A DNA stretch of 61,718 bases from Pseudoalteromonas sp. 0303 (GCF_013349995.1 NZ_JABVXF010000026.1:1-61718); one strand, 5' to 3'; positions 52,275-60,630 are shown, numbered from the stretch's first letter. Numbers and translations: made by a program. The notes: generated from the sequence alone by a model not told the origin.

Positions 52275-52802
52275 TTACTGCTCCTTGGTTTCTTCACGTA
52301 GCAGAAGTTGTTGTTCGATAGTCGCAAGCGACGATAAGGTTTTTTCCATTTCATCACTCAGTGCTTGCTTTGCTTGTTTTGCCGCTAAATTCTGTTGTAA
52401 ATATTGCTTTTGTAACCATAGATACTGCTTAATATCATCTGGCCAATAAAAAGCATGGTCACTTTTTTCAAGCTGATTAAGGGCTTTATCTGGCTCAGAA
52501 GCACCGAGTAAACAAATTGACTCAAACAGACGCTTTAGCTCATTTTCGCCGACATAATTTGCTTTATCAGACCCCGCTTTAAAGCCACCACACTTGGCTG
52601 CATGCCAAGCAATGACTGTACTTGCAGGCGGGTATAGCGGCTCACTTTTAGGCCGAGGCTTTGGATTAGGTTGCCCTTGAGGTTTCACACCTGTTGTCGG
52701 CTCTACTTGCTTTGGCTCAACATGCTTTTGCGTGATCGTGCACCCTGTTATAAATAGCGTGCCTATAACAAGCATAAAACTGGCTTTATTCGCTAAGCCC
52801 AT
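52275..52802 (-). CDS. qseG: QseG-like lipoprotein
   Basis: The protein has 175 aa with a lipoprotein signal (LVIGTLFITGC). A Pro/Lys-rich spacer follows (KPQGQPNPKPRPKSEPLYPP), then a mostly helical C-terminal domain with a coiled coil near the end (SDEMEKTLSSLATIEQQLLL). The position between the GlrK-type kinase and the GlrR-type regulator is the qseG (yfhG) position of enterobacteria, where the lipoprotein interacts with the kinase. Sequence similarity is limited, so the symbol rests mainly on context. Confidence 0.72.
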   Translation of the reverse strand: MGLANKASFMLVIGTLFITGCTITQKHVEPKQVEPTTGVKPQGQPNPKPRPKSEPLYPPASTVIAWHAAKCGGFKAGSDKANYVGENELKRLFESICLLGASEPDKALNQLEKSDHAFYWPDDIKQYLWLQKQYLQQNLAAKQAKQALSDEMEKTLSSLATIEQQLLLREETKEQ

Positions 52803-52803
52803 A

Positions 52804-54261
52804 TCAGTTAACTCCTCGGGTTAATTGAATTGGTAAAATGGCTGTAAATACACACCCTTGTGGCTCATTATCTGTAATAGAGAGCTTACCGTTTAATTGT
52901 TCAACGGTTTCTTTAACTATGGTTAAACCGAGTCCGCTGCCCATTTCAGTATGTTGTTTTGCATTTTTGCCTTGGTAAAAAGCCCCAAATACAGCGGCTT
53001 TTTCAGTATCCTCTATCCCTACTCCTAAGTCGCTGACACTCAAAATTAACTGTCCCTGTTTTAAGCTTGCTTTTATTGTCACTGACTCATGTTCCGGCGA
53101 AAACTTTAACGCATTTGAAGTCAACTGAATGAGCACCATTTCAAGTAGCTCAATTGAGATAAACAAGGCTTTATTTGGTAACTCGTTCACCCACACAATG
53201 GATAAATCACGGGCTGATAATCGGTGCTCAAAATGACGCTCAATTTTATTCATCATCAAGTTAAAGTTAAGCTCGCTTAGGCTTTGCTTACTCGTTCGAA
53301 TGGCGTTGTAACTCAATAAGCTTTCAATCATGGCTCTGAGTCGCACCATACTTTGTGTTATTAACTCGAGGACAGCTTGTTGCTCGCTATTGATTGGGCC
53401 AACAATTTCATCAGCAAGTAAATCTGTGCCTTCAACCATCGAAGCTAGGGGGGTTTTTAACTCATGTGTCACATGGCGTAAAAACGTATCTTTTTGCTGC
53501 TCAAGCATATGTAGCTGTGCTTGAACCCACTCTAATTTATTACCTAATTCAACTAACTCTGACGAGCCGCGAACTTGAATTTTTTGCTGCCAATGGCCTT
53601 GCCCTAGTTTATCAATCACATGTGTAAGCTCTCTCAGACGTCCGCTGATCCGCCAAAGAAACCCGCCCCCAACCAATAACGTGAGAGGAATTAACGCAAC
53701 TAACCAATTAATGAATGAAGTTTGAAGTGCTTTTAATTGCTGCTGATTTTTTGTGATGCGTAATTCATTTTGCTCTTTGAGCCAATTTGTTTGCTCACTG
53801 ATAAGCTTGCTGGCAGGAGCAAATAACTCACCGTCTTGCTTTTGTTCTATTAATAAATGTTGATGCGCAAATTGTAATACCTCAGCCAATTGCCGCCACT
53901 GCGAGACATAATCAGCGGTTGGGCTTAAAAATATAAGCTCATCAATACTTTGCAGTGAAGATTGCCACTTATTGGCAATCAAGCTATCGAGGGATTCACT
54001 TTTAAGCACCCAATTTTGTCGAGTTGCCCTTTCTAAGCTATTTAAGTCTTGTTTGAGGTTATTAAATGCTTTAGTGATTTCGTAATTGTCACCGACGATT
54101 TCTTGAGTCACCGCTAGCTGCTTATTAAGCGCATTTAAAAATAAAATCACCACCAAAGATAACGGTAGTAAAGACAGCAAAATGCTACAGACGAACTGGC
54201 CAATAAGACTAGGTCGCCAATTGAGTAACTGTTTTATTTTTATCGCTACTGTATTTTGCAT
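52804..54261 (-). CDS. glrK: Sensor histidine kinase GlrK
   Basis: The protein has 485 aa from the ATG at 54261, which follows a GAGAG ribosome-binding site; the ATG at 54276 is an alternative. Two transmembrane helices (about 24-44 and 188-208) enclose a helical periplasmic domain. HAMP is followed by HisKA with phospho-His in VTHELKTPLASM and an ATPase with SDLGVGIEDTEK and GSGLGLTIVKET. The organisation matches the GlrK (YfhK/QseE) family. It starts the operon glrK-qseG-glrR-DUF1543. Confidence 0.92.
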   Translation of the reverse strand: MQNTVAIKIKQLLNWRPSLIGQFVCSILLSLLPLSLVVILFLNALNKQLAVTQEIVGDNYEITKAFNNLKQDLNSLERATRQNWVLKSESLDSLIANKWQSSLQSIDELIFLSPTADYVSQWRQLAEVLQFAHQHLLIEQKQDGELFAPASKLISEQTNWLKEQNELRITKNQQQLKALQTSFINWLVALIPLTLLVGGGFLWRISGRLRELTHVIDKLGQGHWQQKIQVRGSSELVELGNKLEWVQAQLHMLEQQKDTFLRHVTHELKTPLASMVEGTDLLADEIVGPINSEQQAVLELITQSMVRLRAMIESLLSYNAIRTSKQSLSELNFNLMMNKIERHFEHRLSARDLSIVWVNELPNKALFISIELLEMVLIQLTSNALKFSPEHESVTIKASLKQGQLILSVSDLGVGIEDTEKAAVFGAFYQGKNAKQHTEMGSGLGLTIVKETVEQLNGKLSITDNEPQGCVFTAILPIQLTRGVN

Positions 54262-54573
54262 ATTCACTCTCAACATAATTTCAGATGCTGATTATTAGTG
54301 AACAAACTTAGACACTCGCTGAATCCGACCTTAAAAAGTACTGATTTTTACCCAAAAACCGATACAAGGTTGCTATTTGGAAACAGGCTAACTCATTGAA
54401 ATAAAATGGATAAAGTTTTAACACCTGAAAATCGTTGCAAAAAAGACACAACACCCTGTAACTATTTCGCATTCAAAACCACATGAAAACCATAAATTAT
54501 TGATAATTAAAAACTTTTAATTTTGGCACTGATTTTGATTAGTACTAAGCAAATTAGTTATTTACGACACAAA
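54262..54573. other. Divergent promoter gap between glrK and the EF-hand genes
   Basis: This 312-bp stretch has no gene I can support. In enterobacteria the sRNA gene glmY lies at this position upstream of glrK; I see no convincing GlmY-like hairpin or sigma-54 promoter on the minus strand. A GG-N10-GA element on the plus strand (54524-54538) resembles but does not match a sigma-54 promoter. Confidence 0.4.
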
Positions 54574-54801
54574 ATGAAAGTAACGGCCCAGGTAGCCACT
54601 CTGCTTATAAGTCTCATCTCGGTAAGTAGTTATGCACTAGATTTGCAAACAACGTTTAACGAGCTTGATAAAGACAGTAATGGTTTTTTGAGTGAAGCAG
54701 AAGCATCTGAAGACGCATTATTACATGGCAACTTTACGCAAATTGATATTAACCAAGATGGCCAAATTTCATTTTCTGAGTTTCAGTCGTTTATTCAATA
54801 G
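54574..54801 (+). CDS. Periplasmic EF-hand protein 1 of 4
   Basis: The protein has 75 aa from the ATG at 54574; the frame extends upstream without a better start. A signal peptide covers residues 1-22 (VATLLISLISVSSYA). Two EF-hand calcium loops follow: DKDSNGFLSEAE and DINQDGQISFSE, each with acidic residues at positions 1, 3 and 12 and Gly at 6. The mature protein is essentially one EF-hand pair, so it should bind calcium in the periplasm. It is the first of four tandem relatives on the same strand, 9 bp from the next. Confidence 0.88.
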   Translation: MKVTAQVATLLISLISVSSYALDLQTTFNELDKDSNGFLSEAEASEDALLHGNFTQIDINQDGQISFSEFQSFIQ

Positions 54802-54810
54802 GAGATTGTA

Positions 54811-55038
54811 ATGAAACAACTATTAGCAGCATTCTCGCTGATGTTTTTAGTTATCAGCGCTACCGTTTTAGCATCACAAATGGATGTTCGATTTGCTAAA
54901 TTTGATACAAACGCCGACGGCGAGATTTCATTAACTGAAGCAACCAAACACGATAACTTACTTAAGCAATTTGCCGATCTGGATGAAAACGGCGATCAGG
55001 TTCTGTCTGAACAAGAGTTTGAAAAATTCAAACCTTAA
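54811..55038 (+). CDS. Periplasmic EF-hand protein 2 of 4
   Basis: The protein has 75 aa with a signal peptide (LMFLVISATVLASQ) and two EF-hand loops, DTNADGEISLTE and DENGDQVLSEQE. The second has Gln where Gly6 is usual for the loop turn (GDQ register shift), so it may bind calcium more weakly. A clear ribosome-binding site (AGGAG) overlaps the end of the previous gene. It is followed by a long inverted repeat before genes 3 and 4. Confidence 0.88.
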   Translation: MKQLLAAFSLMFLVISATVLASQMDVRFAKFDTNADGEISLTEATKHDNLLKQFADLDENGDQVLSEQEFEKFKP

Positions 55039-55044
55039 CGGCTT

Positions 55045-55120
55045 AAAGTGCTTGCCATAATCCCAGAGGGAATGTGTAAACGGATTTAAATTTTGGGAGT
55101 TAAATTATGGCAAGCACTTT
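55045..55120. repeat. Long inverted repeat (17-bp perfect arms) between EF-hand genes
   Basis: AAAGTGCTTGCCATAAT (55045-55061) and its exact inverse (55104-55120) flank a 42-base loop. A CCCA/TGGG pairing inside the loop would extend the stem. The plus strand then reads TTTATTTATAAA. It could be a terminator of genes 1-2, a small RNA, or a miniature transposable element of 76 bp splitting the cluster. Confidence 0.85.
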
Positions 55121-55141
55121 TATTTATAAAGGGGTGTAATT

Positions 55142-55165
55142 ATGAGTATGAATAAAGGAGAGTAA
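55142..55165 (+). CDS. Seven-codon mini-ORF ahead of EF-hand gene 3
   Basis: ATG-AGT-ATG-AAT-AAA-GGA-GAG-TAA encodes MSMNKGE. It contains the ribosome-binding site (AAAGGAGAG) of the EF-hand gene that starts two bases after its stop. It is preceded by a similar GGGGTGTAATT-ATGAG, so the arrangement looks like a local duplication of a start region. Translation may simply couple to gene 3. Confidence 0.25.
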   Translation: MSMNKGE

Positions 55166-55167
55166 TT

Positions 55168-55401
55168 ATGAGAATTTTCTGGCTTGCTTCATGTACCTTA
55201 ATTACTATAAGCTTCAATAGCTTAGCATTGGATGTAAAACAACGATTTGATCATCTCGATAAAGATAAAAATGGTTTTTTATCTGTGCAGGAACTGTCAT
55301 CGCAACCGCACTTGCAAAAACGCATAGCACAGTGGGATACAGATAAAGATCAACAAATCTCGCTCCTTGAATTTAAACACTATTTAACAAACAAGAGTTA
55401 A
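55168..55401 (+). CDS. Periplasmic EF-hand protein 3 of 4
   Basis: The protein has 77 aa with a signal peptide (WLASCTLITISFNSLA) and two EF-hand loops: DKDKNGFLSVQE (canonical) and DTDKDQQISLLE (Gln at the Gly6 position). The ribosome-binding site AAAGGAGAG is strong. It lies 4 bp before gene 4, so genes 3 and 4 are translated together. Confidence 0.88.
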   Translation: MRIFWLASCTLITISFNSLALDVKQRFDHLDKDKNGFLSVQELSSQPHLQKRIAQWDTDKDQQISLLEFKHYLTNKS

Positions 55402-55405
55402 AATA

Positions 55406-55639
55406 ATGTCAAAATTAACCTTTGCCAGCCTAATTTTATGTTGTGTAACTAGCACAGTGAGTTTTGCTGCAGATAGTATTGGTGAAAAATTTAAACAACT
55501 TGATCGTAATGACGATGGCTACCTGACTCGTTCAGAGTCAGCGAGAGACCCAGCTCTGTGGTCACGTTTCAAAAACTACGACAGTGATAAAGACAATAAA
55601 TTATCGCTCAGTGAATTTAAGGTCTACGCAAGCAAATAA
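55406..55639 (+). CDS. Periplasmic EF-hand protein 4 of 4
   Basis: The protein has 77 aa with a signal peptide (LILCCVTSTVSFAA) and two EF-hand loops: DRNDDGYLTRSE and DSDKDNKLSLSE. The cluster of four similar but diverged genes suggests repeated duplication, perhaps giving a graded calcium buffer or partners for calcium-dependent secreted enzymes. That role is inference. Confidence 0.88.
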   Translation: MSKLTFASLILCCVTSTVSFAADSIGEKFKQLDRNDDGYLTRSESARDPALWSRFKNYDSDKDNKLSLSEFKVYASK

Positions 55640-55732
55640 AGAGTTACAGTTAATTATTTGCTTGCTGCAGAGTTGCAGTTTACTGCAACTCTGATAGTGT
55701 TTTCATAAATCAATAAAAACTATTAGAAGATT

Positions 55733-57373
55733 ATGAAACTCATCATCAGCTTACTAGCAACAGCTTCACTTAGCTGCTTTGCCAACACCACTGTTATTTA
55801 TAATGTAAATGGCTACACGCCTACCTACAAAGGCGAAACCCAACACTTTTCTGCACTGGTTTTTAAAGACGGTAAAGTCGTAAAAACAGGCAATGACTCA
55901 ATTAAAAACAGCTTCCCTGACGCCACCTCTATTGATGGTAAGCAAGCCACGTTGTTACCTGGCTTAGTCGATGCTCACGGCCATGTAATTGGTTTAGGTA
56001 ATAACCTTTCACAACTTGATGTCAGAAATACAAACTCGGCAGATGAGGTTGGCAAAATGCTGGCTGAGTTTGCCAAAGATAAACAAGGTTGGATCATTGG
56101 TCGCGGTTGGAATCAAGAGCAATGGCCTGGCGGTGAGTTTCCAACTTCAGCTGATTTAGACAAATATGTAAAAGACAAACCAGTGGTGCTTTCTCGCGTT
56201 GATGGCCATGCTGTGTGGGTTAACTCAAAAGCCATGGAACTTGCAGGTATTGATAAACAAACTCCCTCTCCTGCCGGCGGTGAAATTTTAAAGTTAGATT
56301 CTGGCTTACCTTCAGGGGTATTCATTGATAAAGCCGAAACGCTTATTACTCAGCATGTACCAAAAGCAAGCCATGCCAGCATTAATACGGCATTAGATAA
56401 TGCAGGTAAACACTTGCTGAGTTTGGGCATTACATCAACCCATGATGCTGGTATCGATTATGATACATGGCAAGTGTACAAGCAGCGCTCTGAGCAAAAG
56501 TCTCTTCCCGTTAGAATCGTTGCTATGCTAAGTGCAGCCGATCCTCAGCTAGAAACCATGCTCAAAGCGGGCAAATATAAAGACATGAATGACATGCTGT
56601 CGATTCGAAGTGTCAAAGTGTATGCGGATGGTGCTTTAGGAAGTCGAGGCGCAGCCCTTATCGAGGAATACGCAGATCGTAAAAATCACCACGGCTTAAT
56701 GCTTGAAACCCAAGAAAAACTTGAGCAACTATTCAACTTAAGCTTTGCTCATGGTTTTAGTGCGAACACCCATGCCATTGGTGATAAAGCCAATCATGTT
56801 GTACTCGATGCCTATGAAAATGTGTTTAAAAAAACCGGTGGCATTTTACTGCGTAATCGAATTGAACACGCACAAATTGTGACTCCTGAAGATATCCCTC
56901 GTTTTAAAACGTTAAAAATTATTCCATCAATGCAGCCTGTTCATGCAACCTCTGATATGCATATGGCAGAGCAACGCCTAACTGAAAAACAACTTGAAGG
57001 GGCGTATGCTTGGAAAACCTTTTTAGCGCAAGGCTCAGTAATTGCCGCAGGTTCTGACTTTCCTGTAGAGCTTGCTGATCCGTTTGATGGATTATATTCA
57101 GCCATTACACGAATGGATCATAATCAACTTCCTGAAGGTGGCTGGCGACCACAAGAGCTGCTATCGCGTGATGAAGCTTTGCGTGCATTTACTTTAGGTG
57201 GTGCTTATGCTGCACATCAAGAATTTAAGGTAGGTAGTTTAGAGCAAGGAAAGTGGGCTGACTTTATTTTGATTGATAAAGACTATTATAAAGCCCCAGT
57301 TTCTGAGATCCACGATATAAACGTGACACAAACTTGGATTGCGGGCGAGCTGAAGTATAAAAAAGAGGAATAA
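55733..57373 (+). CDS. Secreted amidohydrolase (family 3, YtcJ-like)
   Basis: The protein has 546 aa with a signal peptide (LLATASLSCFAN). The metal-dependent hydrolase barrel has the first metal pair in PGLVDAHGHV, a lysine-containing strand (SVKVYADGALGSRGA), THAIGDKA, IEHAQIV and the late Asp in AAGSDFPVE. The family (YtcJ/NfdA-like) hydrolyses amides or formamides; the substrate is unknown, and export suggests periplasmic scavenging. It is followed by a terminator that overlaps the convergent ygjV-like gene. Confidence 0.9.
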   Translation: MKLIISLLATASLSCFANTTVIYNVNGYTPTYKGETQHFSALVFKDGKVVKTGNDSIKNSFPDATSIDGKQATLLPGLVDAHGHVIGLGNNLSQLDVRNTNSADEVGKMLAEFAKDKQGWIIGRGWNQEQWPGGEFPTSADLDKYVKDKPVVLSRVDGHAVWVNSKAMELAGIDKQTPSPAGGEILKLDSGLPSGVFIDKAETLITQHVPKASHASINTALDNAGKHLLSLGITSTHDAGIDYDTWQVYKQRSEQKSLPVRIVAMLSAADPQLETMLKAGKYKDMNDMLSIRSVKVYADGALGSRGAALIEEYADRKNHHGLMLETQEKLEQLFNLSFAHGFSANTHAIGDKANHVVLDAYENVFKKTGGILLRNRIEHAQIVTPEDIPRFKTLKIIPSMQPVHATSDMHMAEQRLTEKQLEGAYAWKTFLAQGSVIAAGSDFPVELADPFDGLYSAITRMDHNQLPEGGWRPQELLSRDEALRAFTLGGAYAAHQEFKVGSLEQGKWADFILIDKDYYKAPVSEIHDINVTQTWIAGELKYKKEE

Positions 57374-57375
57374 TA

Positions 57376-57648
57376 TTACTCGGCGTCAGCTTTTTGCTGA
57401 CGCTTTAATTTAACGATGTGGTAAATATTTACAAACGCCAGTAAGCCATTGGTAAAGGCTACCGGAACGGCACCAATTGCTAGCCCGTAGAAGGTAAATG
57501 CAATACATCCTGCGAGGTTGAGCCAGCGTAGTTTTACTACATCGCTCATTGTCAAAGAAGCAACCAACAGTGCTGACGCTAAATAGCCTAAATATTCCCA
57601 ACTCAATTGTTCTCTCCTAGGCTTTAGGTTAGCATTGGAGCTTGTCAT
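57376..57648 (-). CDS. YgjV-like inner-membrane protein
   Basis: The protein has 90 aa with about three transmembrane segments (YLGYLASALLVASLTMSDV, LNLAGCIAFTFYGLAIGAVP and VAFTNGLLAFVNIYHIVKLK). The pattern (LGYLAS, LRWLNLAG, FTFYG, P-x-x-x-TN) matches YgjV-type proteins of unknown function. It is divergent from the Crp-family regulator and shares its palindrome-containing promoter region, so it is a candidate target. Confidence 0.75.
   Translation of the reverse strand: MTSSNANLKPRREQLSWEYLGYLASALLVASLTMSDVVKLRWLNLAGCIAFTFYGLAIGAVPVAFTNGLLAFVNIYHIVKLKRQQKADAE
57383..57410 (+). terminator. Intrinsic terminator of the amidohydrolase gene
   Basis: GCGTCAGC (57383-57390) pairs perfectly with GCTGACGC (57396-57403) across TTTTT and is followed by TTTAATTTAA on the plus strand. 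It lies within the last codons of the convergent ygjV-like gene. Confidence 0.8.
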
Positions 57649-57813
57649 TTTTTTTGACGCACTCAGTGCTACTTTGACAATAAAATAAAAAAGCTAACTT
57701 ACTAAAAACCTTGTAAAGCTGCAGAATAATCTTAGCTTTAAAATCATTACACGGGAAATGAAGGTATCAGTAACGTGAAACACCTTACCAGCAAGTTAGC
57801 GTAAATTCTTAGA

Positions 57814-57860
57814 ATCTTAATGCTAACGTCATTAAGATGTAATAAATAGGACAATTGTCC
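57814..57860. promoter_or_regulatory. Candidate operators upstream of the Crp-family regulator
   Basis: Two symmetric elements lie just upstream of the start at 57875. The first is ATCTTAATG-N7-CATTAAGAT (57814-57838, perfect 9-bp arms). The second is the 12-bp palindrome GGACAATTGTCC (57849-57860). The latter sits 14 bases before the start codon and would block expression if bound, suggesting autorepression. The rest of the 226-bp gap has no gene. Confidence 0.6.
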
Positions 57861-57874
57861 GAAGAGCGGCGTTA

Positions 57875-58531
57875 ATGTTTCAATATCATTTTTCAAGCTA
57901 TCTTGTTGACCAATTACTGACATTTGCTGGCAGTAGTTTTCAACAAGCTAAAAAAGAAGTGCTGATCCATCAAGATCAACCCTTGTCAAAACTCGTATTA
58001 GTGAGAAGCGGCACAGTGTCGTTCAGCTATGACGTGGGTAATGGCCGACGCCTTCTTTTAGGCCAGCTTGATTGTAACAACACATTGATTGGTGAGATTG
58101 AAGCACTGAATAACTACCCGTGTATTTATACAGTTACGTGCTTTAGCGATGTAAGTTATAACCTAATTGAGCTTAAACATTGGCGCGCACTACTATTAGA
58201 AAAGCCAGAGTTAAGCTTATACACGGCGCAAACAATTGCCGCTAAATTCCAAGAAAACCAAAAAATAAACTTAGATAAGCTGCTATTACCACTTAGCTAC
58301 AATATAGCTAAAGATTGCTTATTAAGAGCTGAAAACAGTAACCCAACGTTACTGCGTGCCTACCCTACCGTAAATGCCGAAGCAGAACGCTTTGCCACCA
58401 CAGAAAGAGCGTATAGACGCGTAGTTACAGAGTTGGTTGAAAAAGGCTTAGTACAAAGAAGTAATCAAGGTTTACAAGTAGTAGATATCGACAAGCTTAG
58501 CGACTACGTCGAAAGTTTTGCGCAGTTATAA
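57875..58531 (+). CDS. Crp/Fnr-family transcriptional regulator
   Basis: The protein has 218 aa. A cyclic-nucleotide-binding-type beta-barrel covers about residues 15-115 (VLIHQDQPLSKLVLVRSGTV, NTLIGEIEALNNYPC), followed by a dimer helix. The C-terminal winged helix (about 150-210) includes RFATTERAYRRVVTELVEKG. The effector site lacks a clear cAMP-binding Arg-Ser pair, so the ligand is unknown. Its length and style resemble YeiL-like regulators. It is divergent from the YgjV-like gene. Confidence 0.88.
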   Translation: MFQYHFSSYLVDQLLTFAGSSFQQAKKEVLIHQDQPLSKLVLVRSGTVSFSYDVGNGRRLLLGQLDCNNTLIGEIEALNNYPCIYTVTCFSDVSYNLIELKHWRALLLEKPELSLYTAQTIAAKFQENQKINLDKLLLPLSYNIAKDCLLRAENSNPTLLRAYPTVNAEAERFATTERAYRRVVTELVEKGLVQRSNQGLQVVDIDKLSDYVESFAQL

Positions 58532-58568
58532 GTGTAGAACACACTCATAACTGCAAAAATATTCAAAC

Positions 58569-59135
58569 TTACTTTTCTAAAAGTATGTCATGAATATTGG
58601 CTAAATCAGACTTACCTTCGATAATTTCGTCTGGCGTTAGGCCTGAAAGCTCATGAGGGAACACTAACCACTCTTCAGACTCATGAATGAAGTAATCTGG
58701 CACCATATCTACCTTTGAGTTCTTCGGCTTGTAGTACGGGCATGCAACGCGAATATCACGTGGTAGGTTTAAACGCATTAACTCTGAAAGCTTTTCTTTC
58801 AGTGCAAAAATACTGCGGCCAGAATCGAACACGTCATCAACGATTAGTAATGAGTTATCTGCATTGGCATTTTCAATGATGTAATGCAAACCGTGAACTT
58901 TGATCTCTTTCGACTGCTGGTTGATACCGTAATATGACGAAGTACGTACTGCGATATGGTCAGTTTCGATGCCTTTGTAATCGTAATATTCTTGAACTGC
59001 GATACCAATTGGAGCACCGCCACGCCAAATACCAATGATGAAATCAGGACGGAAACCATCTTCATAAACTTGTGCCGCAACACGAAATGAATCTTCAAGA
59101 AGCTGCTGCGCAGTGATATAGCACTTATCTGACAT
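58569..59135 (-). CDS. Phosphoribosyltransferase (hypoxanthine/xanthine-type)
   Basis: The protein has 188 aa from the ATG at 59135 (MSDKCYITAQQLLEDS); the open frame extends 11 codons further but the family starts here. The PRPP-binding motif is LLIVDDVFDSGRSIF. The IIGIWRGGAPIG loop and HESEEWLVFPHEL are also typical. It probably salvages purine bases to nucleotides. No membrane segment. Monocistronic. Confidence 0.88.
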   Translation of the reverse strand: MSDKCYITAQQLLEDSFRVAAQVYEDGFRPDFIIGIWRGGAPIGIAVQEYYDYKGIETDHIAVRTSSYYGINQQSKEIKVHGLHYIIENANADNSLLIVDDVFDSGRSIFALKEKLSELMRLNLPRDIRVACPYYKPKNSKVDMVPDYFIHESEEWLVFPHELSGLTPDEIIEGKSDLANIHDILLEK

Positions 59136-59280
59136 AAATAGAGACCCCAGTGTGAATTGATCATTCAAGTGTAGCTAATTTAATAAAAACTAACCACAGG
59201 ATGAGAAAATGTGGGGCGGGATTTTATACTAATTTACTCAAAAAAGCTTGTATCAGTTTGTAAAATTACCCTTTAGAACA

Positions 59281-59316
59281 AAAAAGCCCCTTAACTTAGA
59301 TAAAGTTAAGGGGCTT
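59281..59316 (-). terminator. Intrinsic terminator after pepB
   Basis: AAGCCCCTTAACTT (59284-59297) pairs perfectly with AAGTTAAGGGGCTT (59303-59316) across AGATA, a 14-bp stem. On the minus strand a T-run follows (59278-59285). It lies about 20 bases after the pepB stop. Confidence 0.92.
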
Positions 59317-59334
59317 AATGAAAAAGGAAATTGC

Positions 59335-60630
59335 TTATGCTTTTTCTAGTAAAGTTCTTGCAACGGTACGCATACCTTGTGTTGTTGCGCCTGCAGCCCA
59401 CTCGCTTGTGCTACCCATGTTAAATGCAGCAGCAAGGTCAATGTGAACCCAACCTTTACCTTCATTTGGCACAAAGCGTGATAAGAAACCAGCCGCATTA
59501 GAAGCGCCACCGTAACCACCACCTTTTTGTGGACGACTATTTGCGGTATCTGCATATGGCGACGGGCAGTTTTGTTGATGCCATTTTTCAAGTGGTAATG
59601 GCCATGCAGCTTCCATTTCTTGCTCTGCAAAGTCTTGTACGTCACGTACAAGCTCTTTATTAAGACCGAACAATGCATTGTATTCTTGACCAACAGCAAC
59701 AAGCGCAGCGCCTGTTAGCGTTGCTGCATCAATGATTAATGGCGCGCCAGACTCACCTGCAGCCATTAAGCCATCAGCCAGCACTAAACGACCTTCGGCG
59801 TCGGTATTAACGATTTCAACTGTGGTGCCATTTTTATACGTTAAGATATCACCAAGTTTGTAGGCATGACCTGAAATTAAGTTTTCAGCACAACATAAAA
59901 ACAATTTAATACGTTTGTTGATACCACGACTAATAGCAAGTGCTAAACCTGCAGTTACTGTAGCAGCACCGCCCATGTCGCACTTCATGCCTAACATACC
60001 TTCACTTGCTTTGATTGAGTAACCACCTGAATCAAACGTAATGCCTTTACCAACTAAAGCGGCCGCAACAGGGGCATTTTCGTCGCCCGTTGGGTTGTAA
60101 TCTAATGCTAATAATACCGGTGGACGCTCACTACCACGGCCTACCGCATGGATACCAATCCATTGTTGCTCTAATAAAGCATCACCTTTAATAATTTGGT
60201 AACTTACGTGCTCTGGCGCTAATGACTGAATAAATTCTGCCGCTTTACCAGCTAGACTCTCAGGGAAAATGTCATCCGCAGTGCCATTGATCATTTGACG
60301 AGCCCAAGTCGCAGCTTGTTTTAAAGAAGCCAGTTCTTTGCCGTCTGTTTTTGCATTTTCAACAAACTCAATAGCATCTAAATTTTTTGGTGAAACAAAG
60401 CCTTGATAGAAAGCCCATTGTGTTTCTGTACACCAAACATCGCCCACTAAAGCAATATTTTTTAAGCCTTGATTAGCTAACGTACGTGCTGCTTTTTGTA
60501 CGTTCTTGAGTGTATCTTGCTCAGTTAAATGAACAGTTGCGCCTTGTTCAGTAAAAGAAAGAGCGGCTTTTTCGCCCCAATGTGCGGCAGCGCCCTGCTC
60601 GCTAAGTTGAACTAGAAATTTTTCTGACAT
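59335..60630 (-). CDS. pepB: Aminopeptidase B (M17 leucyl aminopeptidase family)
   Basis: The enzyme has 431 aa, close to E. coli PepB (427 aa) and shorter than PepA. The M17 signature NTDAEGRLVLADGL is present at about 278-291. Other metal- and substrate-site segments are LVGKGITFDSGGYSIK and MKCDMGGAATV. The divergent N-terminal domain suits PepB. It removes N-terminal residues from peptides in the cytoplasm, using two metal ions. It ends in a strong terminator. Confidence 0.93.
   Translation of the reverse strand: MSEKFLVQLSEQGAAAHWGEKAALSFTEQGATVHLTEQDTLKNVQKAARTLANQGLKNIALVGDVWCTETQWAFYQGFVSPKNLDAIEFVENAKTDGKELASLKQAATWARQMINGTADDIFPESLAGKAAEFIQSLAPEHVSYQIIKGDALLEQQWIGIHAVGRGSERPPVLLALDYNPTGDENAPVAAALVGKGITFDSGGYSIKASEGMLGMKCDMGGAATVTAGLALAISRGINKRIKLFLCCAENLISGHAYKLGDILTYKNGTTVEIVNTDAEGRLVLADGLMAAGESGAPLIIDAATLTGAALVAVGQEYNALFGLNKELVRDVQDFAEQEMEAAWPLPLEKWHQQNCPSPYADTANSRPQKGGGYGGASNAAGFLSRFVPNEGKGWVHIDLAAAFNMGSTSEWAAGATTQGMRTVARTLLEKA

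Noticed and set aside
54524..54538. Possible sigma-54 promoter upstream of the EF-hand genes
   Set aside because: TGGCAC matches the -24 element but the -12 element reads GA instead of GC at the required spacing; this is a near miss despite the adjacent sigma-54 activator gene.
54262..54573. A glmY-type small RNA upstream of glrK, as in enterobacteria
   Set aside because: I see no terminator hairpin or GlmY-like stem-loop on either strand, and glmY is known from Enterobacterales.
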